From Oleispirillum sp963668495 (GTDB lineage: Bacteria; Pseudomonadota; Alphaproteobacteria; Rhodospirillales; Rhodospirillaceae): a stretch of DNA of 64,000 nt. Shown here one piece after another: positions 55,250 through 61,742 of this stretch. The stretch lies in contig OY764545.1 of NCBI GenBank assembly GCA_963668495.1, forward strand, positions 372,001 through 436,000. Direction: 5' to 3'. The notes beneath the pieces were generated by a model. That model saw only the letters and a program-made list of their open reading frames with translations. It did no database searches and had not been told where the DNA came from. The first letter of the stretch is position 1. Each line of letters begins with the position of its first letter. The translations under genes were made by a program, and so were the position numbers.

Positions 55250-56416
55250 ATGACTGTTGTGACCACTGTAGACCAAATTGTAGACCACCCTGCGGCGTAC
55301 TGTTGGGTGCGAAATGGTATCTATTATTTTACCCGGCGAGTCCCAGCCGATCTTAAACATCATTACAACACCAACCGGATCGTCATGACCCTACGGACAC
55401 GAGTTCGAACGGTCGCACTCAAACGTGCCCAGAAAATTGCGGAACAGTTAGAAAGGTTTTGGTCAAAGCTTCGGTGGGATAATATTGATATTCCGGGAAA
55501 ACGGTTTCTGAAGAATCCGGAAACGGTTGACTATCACCCGTCAATCACCACAGTGAACACCGTTGATGACCGTGGAGGAGATAATGGTGTTGACCATGAT
55601 TCTGACGGTTGCCCAACCCTGAACCAAGCCCGTGACGTCTATAAGCGTCTGAAAGGTGACGGTAAAACCAAACTCTTCCATCAAACCACTGACCGTGCGA
55701 TTCGGTATGCTGTCAAAATATTGGGCGATAAACCATTGTCAGAATATCGGAAAATTGATGCAACACGGTTCAGGGATGGACTTGCATGTCAAGGTATGTC
55801 CAGTGCTACGGTGCGGCGCGTTGTTGCTGTTGTTCGCTCTGTTATTAATTTTACCATTACCGAACATGGGTTGGATATCAACAACCCCTTTGTTGGTCTT
55901 TATCTGGGCGAAAAATCCACCGTCAATAAACGGCTCCCTATTCCCGAGAATTCTCGGCTCCACATTCAGCGTCGTTGTGTTGAAATGGATGATGAAGCCC
56001 GATGGTTGATTGCCATGATTAGTGATACTGGAATGCGTCTGTCAGAAGCTGCGGGACTACATGTAAACGATATCGTTCTTGATCATGACATCCCTCATGT
56101 GATCGTCCGTCCTCATCCATGGCGACGCATCAAGAATAATGGAAGCGAACGCATGATTCCACTTGTTGGAGCATCTCTATGGGCGGCATGCCGGATCAGA
56201 GGATCCTCCGACGCTTATGCATTCCCGCGTTATTGCGATGGGAAGACCACCAAAAGCAACTCTGCCAGCGCAGCCTTAAACAAGTGGATTTGCGCTGTTG
56301 AGTGCCTCAGCGACATTGTGGATCAAATTGGTGGATGGACTACGGCTGGCGTTGGTCAGTCATACGGACAAGGGTATCCTTTGAATATTTTATCGAAATG
56401 GATGAATTCCCTATAA
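55250..56416 (+). CDS. Tyrosine-recombinase integrase, catalytic HxxR box missing
   Basis: The 388-residue protein begins with a small DNA-binding region (WVRNGIYYFTRRVPADL, as in DUF6538 integrases), then a core-binding domain and a catalytic domain. The first Arg is present (DTGMRLSEAAGLHVND) and the lysine loop is also likely (IKNNGSERMIPL). Next should come an HxxR box, but the sequence passes from ALNKWICAVECLSDIVDQIGGW to SYGQGYPLNILSKWM, where the Tyr is retained. About 20 to 30 residues with the His and Arg seem to be lost in frame. It is placed right after the tRNA, so it is probably the inactive remnant of the integrase of an element. Confidence 0.85.
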   Translation: MTVVTTVDQIVDHPAAYCWVRNGIYYFTRRVPADLKHHYNTNRIVMTLRTRVRTVALKRAQKIAEQLERFWSKLRWDNIDIPGKRFLKNPETVDYHPSITTVNTVDDRGGDNGVDHDSDGCPTLNQARDVYKRLKGDGKTKLFHQTTDRAIRYAVKILGDKPLSEYRKIDATRFRDGLACQGMSSATVRRVVAVVRSVINFTITEHGLDINNPFVGLYLGEKSTVNKRLPIPENSRLHIQRRCVEMDDEARWLIAMISDTGMRLSEAAGLHVNDIVLDHDIPHVIVRPHPWRRIKNNGSERMIPLVGASLWAACRIRGSSDAYAFPRYCDGKTTKSNSASAALNKWICAVECLSDIVDQIGGWTTAGVGQSYGQGYPLNILSKWMNSL

Positions 56417-56645
56417 AACTCGACAATGACCGGGCAAAGGTCATGGGAATTGACTTGCTCCCCCTAATTGTTCACATGGCTAGGTTAGTGATGTTCCCTC
56501 TTTGGTCCATGTTTGACCGGGTTGCGTGTTCCCACGGTGTCAGTCCGAACATCAGCAATACATGCTTCATACTGCCCCTCTTAATATGCGCACGATTTAC
56601 GCATAAATGGCTTATGTTACAGCCATAGCGATAATCGATTTGATG

Positions 56646-57806
56646 TCACAGAATGGAAAATTCAGATACTATCTTATTTCCTTCTGCATCAATGCTGTAG
56701 TCAGCAACTTTCACATCAACACCGTTTGCTTTCCATTTATGGGCAACTTCTTTTATGTATTCTGGGTTACTCTTGGTTTTTAATAAACTAAGAATCTCGC
56801 ACCCAGTCTGGGTTAAGGCATAGTTTGGGATGTCAATCTTCTCCCATTTGGCGATGATATTATTTGTCGCCTTACCATTATCTATTTCGGAAGTTGTATC
56901 AGAAACGTCACCCCAATCATCAAGCGTACGGTACCTTGGAGGCGATAGATGTATAATCTTATCAGCAGTATATATAACGCCATCGGCTAGGTTGCTATTC
57001 TCTTCTGTGTATATGTAAACGGCAAACGGCACACGACTAGAACTGATGATGCCTAAGTCTATCATTTCGGGAATGTCAGCAGAATATCCACCAAAATAAA
57101 GATCACGATTGAATACTTCTGAGTTATCAATAATGCAGTTATTGATTATGAAAGGAGCCAGTTTCGATATTGTTACGGCTTCGCTTCGTGTCAGGTTGCG
57201 GATAAAATCCAAGGTCCGCAACGACCATGAACCTGGATGAATAATTTCACCAGCAAGAATTCGTCCCCATAATTTCTGCAACTCTTCAGCCTGAACCTTT
57301 TTTGCAGAATCTCGCCAACGAACGAACCAGTCTGGGTCAACTTCTTCCGCTACCCCTTCGCCCATCCGGCTTTGCAAATGTTCCGATGCGACGAGCGAGG
57401 CTTTTGTCAGATTGATTTGTTCTTGGACATCTTGGTTACGCATCCTTTCTGCCGTACCTTCGCCCAAAGCTTGCATAAGTAGTCGTGGCTCGATACGACC
57501 ATCGTCAAGCACGACCAGTGGTTCTGACGCACGCTTATCAGCAACTGGGACCAGTGCCCCATCTTCAGTGTATGCTTTCCTGCCTTCGATAACATCACGG
57601 ACATCGTTGTCTGTTTGCGCTTCAAGCAATCGCGCATGTCGATCTGCATTGGCTTGTCTCTTTGTGGTGAAACAACGAACGATGTCCAGGGTTCCGATTT
57701 TCTCAAAACATTTATCAAGTCTTGCGTTGATGCTAATCGCCGTAAATCCACCAGATTTTACTTCGCCACCACTTGCTTGATCTTCATCACTCATTGTGCG
57801 TTCCAT
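56646..57806 (-). CDS. DUF2806-like protein of unknown function (element cargo)
   Basis: The 386-residue protein has the family pattern of DUF2806/TIGR03899: a helical N-terminus, then KVQAEELQKLWGRILAGEIIHPGSWSLRTLDFIRNLTRSEA near 190-230, and a C-terminal mixed domain with YALTQTGCEILSLL. No membrane segment or catalytic motif is recognised. Family members are of unknown biochemical role and appear on mobile elements. The gene is more AT-rich than its neighbours and lies between the integrase and the inverted integrase piece, so it reads as cargo. A start at ATG 57794 is also possible. A role in defence is only a hypothesis. Confidence 0.7.
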   Translation of the reverse strand: MERTMSDEDQASGGEVKSGGFTAISINARLDKCFEKIGTLDIVRCFTTKRQANADRHARLLEAQTDNDVRDVIEGRKAYTEDGALVPVADKRASEPLVVLDDGRIEPRLLMQALGEGTAERMRNQDVQEQINLTKASLVASEHLQSRMGEGVAEEVDPDWFVRWRDSAKKVQAEELQKLWGRILAGEIIHPGSWSLRTLDFIRNLTRSEAVTISKLAPFIINNCIIDNSEVFNRDLYFGGYSADIPEMIDLGIISSSRVPFAVYIYTEENSNLADGVIYTADKIIHLSPPRYRTLDDWGDVSDTTSEIDNGKATNNIIAKWEKIDIPNYALTQTGCEILSLLKTKSNPEYIKEVAHKWKANGVDVKVADYSIDAEGNKIVSEFSIL

Positions 57807-57893
57807 TAGCTATCGCCGGATTGATTGGGTATTGGAAGCTGTGATGATATGCGTGACATCAGGGCACTGCAATATGCACTTCCTGATAACGAT

Positions 57894-57911
57894 CTATGAA
57901 TACATTCATAG
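57894..57911. repeat. Palindrome CTATGAAT-AC-ATTCATAG
   Basis: Two 8-bp arms with a two-base centre form an exact palindrome 88 bases upstream of the DUF2806-like start. It could be an operator for a small repressor. No regulator gene is present. Confidence 0.4.
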
Positions 57912-57964
57912 TCGAAAATATTCACACACCACCAGCACAAGAATACCGGGCGGTAGCTGTTAGC

Positions 57965-58183
57965 CTACAAGTGACTACTTTTGAAAGACGTTGCGTCGTG
58001 AACACGTTTCAATGCGTCATATTCTTTGCGTGTTGTCGCCGCCCGCAAAGATTCCGGCTGCTCAAACATAACCTTTGCCAGCGCATCATCAATGATACCC
58101 TTAAGGTCTTGATTCCAAGGTCCGTCCTCATGCCATTTGTTCGATGTCAGAATCGTACGTCTATTCACTAACATACGGAACAT
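57965..58183 (-). CDS. Hypothetical short ORF, possible gene remnant
   Basis: A 72-codon open frame (MFRMLVNRRTILTSNKW and on) encodes a helical C-terminus of Lys, Ala and Glu (GIIDDALAKVMFEQPESL). The frame stays open upstream of the ATG (with RQIADSNG before it) into the integrase piece, and no ribosome site is evident, so the real protein may have been longer and truncated. No family is recognised. It may be a broken element gene. Confidence 0.35.
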   Translation of the reverse strand: MFRMLVNRRTILTSNKWHEDGPWNQDLKGIIDDALAKVMFEQPESLRAATTRKEYDALKRVHDATSFKSSHL

Positions 58184-58335
58184 GCCGTTGGAGTCTGCGA
58201 TTTGTCGCCCAACATTTCCACAGCATACCGAACCGCACGGTCAGTGGTTTGATGGAAGAGCTTCCCCTTACCGTCACCTTTCAGACGCTTATAGACATCA
58301 CTGGCGCACCTGACAGGGCCATGGCCGTTAGCCAT
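58168..58335 (-). pseudogene. Inverted fragment of a second integrase
   Basis: The complement of 58201-58305 matches integrase positions 55628-55732 in 93 of 105 bases by hand count. In frame it reads SDVYKRLKGDGKGKLFHQTTDR and on to AVRYAVEMLGDK, against RDVYKRLKGDGKTKLFHQTTDR of the complete gene. Similarity stops abruptly at both sides. The frame has an ATG at 58335 and ends at TAG 58168 after 55 codons. It is the leftover of a related integrase in opposite orientation. Confidence 0.85.
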
Positions 58336-58340
58336 GAAGT

Positions 58341-59852
58341 CTACAGTGTTCTGATTTTACAGCAATTTTTTCCTGAATTCTTTGATTCGTACAAAGCTTC
58401 ATCGGCCTTGGCATAAATCTCATCCATTGAGCATGCCTTATTAATAATCAAGGCGCCAATACTGGCCCCCACATGCACCAGTTCGCCGTTTTCCAACTGG
58501 ATAGGCTCCCCACAGACTTTGATCAATTTGGCAGCGATTTGTTTCATTTCTTCTTCTGTCGTGACCCGCGCGCACAAAATCGCAAACTCATCCCCGCCCA
58601 TACGCGCCACCAAATCAGCATCCCGTAAACTCGCACGGAAACGTGAACTAACCGTTTTCAGCACCATGTCGCCTGCCGCATGTCCTTGGGTGTCATTGAT
58701 TGCCTTAAAACCATCCAGATCAATAACAAACAGCGCAAAATATTTGGGACTGCCTTCACGAACATTCCCCGCAGCATAGGCAAATGCTTCCTGAAATATT
58801 TTTCGGTTCGGCAAGCTGGTTAACGGATCATGATTGGCTAGGAATATGGCGCGACCATGCATTTCCCTAATCGCGCGCGCGACCACACCCAATTCATCTT
58901 CACGGTGGGTTGGTAAGTCCTCGGCCTCTTTACCGTCTCCAATTTCTTCAACAGTATTCGCTAGCTTATGCAACGGGTTGGAAACCAAATACCATGACGC
59001 AAACGACAGCAACGCCAAGCTAAGAACGCAGGCAGCCAACGCAAAGAACGAAAATGCATACAGGGACCGCAACCCAATCCCATATAATTTTCGCTCCAAC
59101 TGAAGTGTGACGAGAGCAATTGGTTCACCGAGGTAATTATCAATCGTCGTAAAAACCTCAATATTTTTACCATCGGCAGAAACGGAGCCGAGTAATGTTT
59201 CCAACTGCCAATAGTCTTTAAACGAGATTTCCTTAATCTTTATTTTGGTCAAAATACGGTCGGAAAGCTGCTGAGTGAACTTCTGATCAACTTTCCTCGC
59301 CATCATCAGCAGACCGTCAGCTTGCTTATTCAGGTTTGAGTCCGTTATCCCGGCAACAGCGTAAAGATATAAATGCCCACCAGAACGGTACAAACCCATT
59401 CTGGAAAAGTCCTGATTGACGTCAGACTTCACTTTGGCAACTTGATTGATCAAATAGCTTTCCATACTGATGATATCGGCGCGACTACCTTCCGCATCCT
59501 GCATATGGAACAGCAGTTCGTCGCCATCCTTACTGTAAACAGCGACGATATTCACATCCATAGTTTCAAAGAAATCTATGGTCAGGTTTTCTTCCTCAAA
59601 GCTGGGATAATCCTGTTGCACATAGCGATAGGCAATGTCCCAATGTGCCCAGTCCAAAACAATTCTATTCAGGTTTTGAACTTCGTTAGAAAGCTGAATC
59701 TGAAATTGAGTGACAAGGTCGCGGGCGTCTTTGCGCTCCATATCCTGAATGGTTGGATATAAATCAAAGCGAATAAACAGCAGCAAACTGGCAAAAATGA
59801 CAGCGGCAAATCCGAGCTGCAAAACAACCAGACGTGAACGCAATGATTTCAT
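58341..59852 (-). CDS. Diguanylate cyclase with CHASE4 and HAMP domains
   Basis: The 503-residue protein has two membrane helices (about 10-28 and 265-290) enclosing a CHASE4-type periplasmic sensor (VLDWAHWDIAYRYVQ is the family motif). After a HAMP region (LVSNPLHKLANTVEEIGDG) a GGDEF domain follows, with LTSLPNRKIFQEAF, VIDLDGFKAINDTQGH, and the active RMGGDEFAIL. Five residues before it lies RDAD, the RxxD inhibitory site for c-di-GMP. It should make c-di-GMP under an unknown signal. It directly borders the eroded element, so its 3' end is the point where the element ends. Confidence 0.95.
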   Translation of the reverse strand: MKSLRSRLVVLQLGFAAVIFASLLLFIRFDLYPTIQDMERKDARDLVTQFQIQLSNEVQNLNRIVLDWAHWDIAYRYVQQDYPSFEEENLTIDFFETMDVNIVAVYSKDGDELLFHMQDAEGSRADIISMESYLINQVAKVKSDVNQDFSRMGLYRSGGHLYLYAVAGITDSNLNKQADGLLMMARKVDQKFTQQLSDRILTKIKIKEISFKDYWQLETLLGSVSADGKNIEVFTTIDNYLGEPIALVTLQLERKLYGIGLRSLYAFSFFALAACVLSLALLSFASWYLVSNPLHKLANTVEEIGDGKEAEDLPTHREDELGVVARAIREMHGRAIFLANHDPLTSLPNRKIFQEAFAYAAGNVREGSPKYFALFVIDLDGFKAINDTQGHAAGDMVLKTVSSRFRASLRDADLVARMGGDEFAILCARVTTEEEMKQIAAKLIKVCGEPIQLENGELVHVGASIGALIINKACSMDEIYAKADEALYESKNSGKNCCKIRTL

Positions 59853-60007
59853 AGTGCAACCCTTTGGGTGTTCTTGTTATTATCAACGCATGACTTGGGA
59901 CATCTGCGTATATTATTACAGTCTTATGTAATACTAACAGACTACAATTTCAATAATTCCAAGCCAGCATGCAGATAAAACAACACACTGCGGCACAGGT
60001 CATGAAA

Positions 60008-60051
60008 CCAGCCGACTTTGATAATCTCAGAGTTTCCAGAAAGTCGGCTGG
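60008..60051 (-). terminator. Terminator of folD
   Basis: CCAGCCGACTTT and AAAGTCGGCTGG form a 12-bp perfect stem with a 20-base loop. On the minus strand the stem ends with a short T-run, 22 bases after the folD stop. The rest of the 59853-60072 gap shows nothing recognisable. Confidence 0.75.
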
Positions 60052-60072
60052 ATAATCAGCGTCAAACTGCTG

Positions 60073-60975
60073 TTAGAAATCCAACGGATACGGCATACGG
60101 GTCTGAGCGCAGAAGGCTTCAAAGGTATTGCGCAGCAGCATGGCAATAGTCATCGGACCAACGCCACCCGGAACCGGAGTAATCGCCCCTGCCACATTAA
60201 CGGCGGCCTCGAAATCCACATCACCGACCAAACGAGTAGACCCATCACCTTTGCCTGCATCAACCCGGTTGATGCCAACATCAATCACGGTCGCACCCGG
60301 TTTAATCCAGCTTCCCTGAACGAAGTTCGGGCGGCCTACTGCTGCGACCAAGATATCGGCCTGTGCGCAGACCTCCGGCAAATTACGGGTTCTGGAATGG
60401 GCTGTGGTTACGGTGCAGTTTTCTCGCAGGAGCAAAGATGCCATTGGCTTCCCAACAATGTTGGACCGACCAACGACAACAGCAGTCTTTCCTGACAGAT
60501 CGCCAAGTTCCTGCTTCAACAGATGCAGGCAGCCAAGAGGCGTACACGGAACCAGTGCCTTATCCCCGGTGACGAGACGACCAACGTTGACCGGGTGAAA
60601 ACCGTCTACATCTTTTTCCGGGGAAATTTGGTTCAACACCCGCGTTTCGTTGATATGGCTTGGAACAGGTAACTGAACAAGAATCCCGTGAATATTCGTA
60701 TCGTTGTTGAGGCTGTCAATCAGTGTCAGCAAGGCCTCTTCCGATGTATCGGAAGGCTTGCGGTACGCAATTGAACGGAAGCCGACTTCGGTCGCAAGCC
60801 GTTCCTTACTGCGAACATAGACCTGGCTCGCCGGATCATCCCCCAACAGTACAACGGCAAGCCCCGGTTGCATGCCACGTTTGCTGTGCAGTTCAGCTAC
60901 GTGTTTGGCAAGCTCTTCCCGAACGGCGGCAGCGGTCGCCTTACCGTCAAGGATACGTGCGGTTGTCTCTGTCAT
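60073..60975 (-). CDS. folD: Methylenetetrahydrofolate dehydrogenase/cyclohydrolase
   Basis: FolD interconverts methylene-, methenyl- and formyl-tetrahydrofolate using NADP. Signatures include VLLGDDPASQVYVRSKERLA, with the YxxxK catalytic Tyr and Lys (YVRSK), IHGILVQLPVP, PEKDVDGFHPVNVG and the C-terminal PVPGGVGPMTIAMLL. The length of about 300 residues is standard. ATG 60975 follows GAGGG by six bases and overlaps the DUF167 stop, which supports it over the TTG at 60987. Confidence 0.97.
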   Translation of the reverse strand: MTETTARILDGKATAAAVREELAKHVAELHSKRGMQPGLAVVLLGDDPASQVYVRSKERLATEVGFRSIAYRKPSDTSEEALLTLIDSLNNDTNIHGILVQLPVPSHINETRVLNQISPEKDVDGFHPVNVGRLVTGDKALVPCTPLGCLHLLKQELGDLSGKTAVVVGRSNIVGKPMASLLLRENCTVTTAHSRTRNLPEVCAQADILVAAVGRPNFVQGSWIKPGATVIDVGINRVDAGKGDGSTRLVGDVDFEAAVNVAGAITPVPGGVGPMTIAMLLRNTFEAFCAQTRMPYPLDF

Positions 60976-60983
60976 GGTTGCCC

Positions 60984-61313
60984 TCAAATCTTTAAAGTGT
61001 GCGCAATGCGCGAATGCAGTTCCCCGGCATCACCGTCAAGCTCCAGAACTTTATGACGGTCGGTCTCGCCGGAAATAATACGAATCCCGGTTTTGGGCAG
61101 CTTCCACAGCTTAGCCAACAATTTAATCAGGGCCTTATTGGCCTTGCCGTTCTCAGGCACCGCAGTGACACTGATGCGAATTTCTGCTGTCCCATGCACG
61201 GTTTCAGCAACGCCCTCAACACCATCCTTGCGCCCCTTCGGAGTTAGGCGAACCGCCACGCGCAGCCCACCCACGCACGGGGTCAATGCCGATACCCAAA
61301 ACGGCTGTGCCAC
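60984..61313 (-). CDS. DUF167 family protein
   Basis: A protein of about 109 residues with the DUF167 core: LRVAVRLTPKGRKDGVEGV, EIRISVTAVPENGKANKALIKLLAKLWK and IISGETDRHKVLELDGD. The role is unknown, and it commonly lies beside YggT. A GTG start at 61313, one base after the yggT stop, fits the domain. A longer frame from 61361 would cross into yggT. It is followed by folD. Confidence 0.9.
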   Translation of the reverse strand: MAQPFWVSALTPCVGGLRVAVRLTPKGRKDGVEGVAETVHGTAEIRISVTAVPENGKANKALIKLLAKLWKLPKTGIRIISGETDRHKVLELDGDAGELHSRIAHTLKI

Positions 61314-61314
61314 C

Positions 61315-61626
61315 CTACAGGTAACCCCCAAAGAACCTGAACGCGACCCGAGCCAACACATTTTGCATGAATATGATGGCGAAAATCAGCACCATAGGGC
61401 TGAGATCAATCCCGCCAAGGTCCGGCAGAATTCTGCGAATGGGGCGCAACAGCGGTTCGGTCAGGCGATACAGAAAATCGCCAAGCATATAAACAAACCG
61501 ATTATGGGTATTGATCACATTAAAGGCGATGAGCCAGCTCATCACGGCCTGTATAATCAACATCCAGATATACAGGTTCAGGATCATATTAACGACCATA
61601 AGCAACGGGCCGAGGATTACATCCAT
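61315..61626 (-). CDS. YggT family membrane protein
   Basis: This small integral membrane protein of 103 residues has two hydrophobic stretches (about 5-30 and 70-95) and the family motifs LIAFNVINTHNRFVYML and LTEPLLRPIRRILPDLGGIDLSP. Function is not established; links with cell division or osmotic shock are reported for relatives. It is the first gene of yggT-DUF167-folD. Confidence 0.93.
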   Translation of the reverse strand: MDVILGPLLMVVNMILNLYIWMLIIQAVMSWLIAFNVINTHNRFVYMLGDFLYRLTEPLLRPIRRILPDLGGIDLSPMVLIFAIIFMQNVLARVAFRFFGGYL

Positions 61627-61742
61627 GAGCAGGCAACTTTCCTAATTCGGGTTAACGATCAAGGGCAGAAAATACTCCGAGAGGCCCATCGACGCAAGAG
61701 GCGCACAAGCCCTACCCAAGAAGCCAAGACAATTACGTTACT

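Noticed and set aside
55133..60000. A second copy of the tRNA-Arg 3' end (attR) downstream of the integrase
   Set aside because: No repeat of the T-arm and acceptor sequence was seen by eye in this interval, so the right border of the element is not defined by a direct repeat here.
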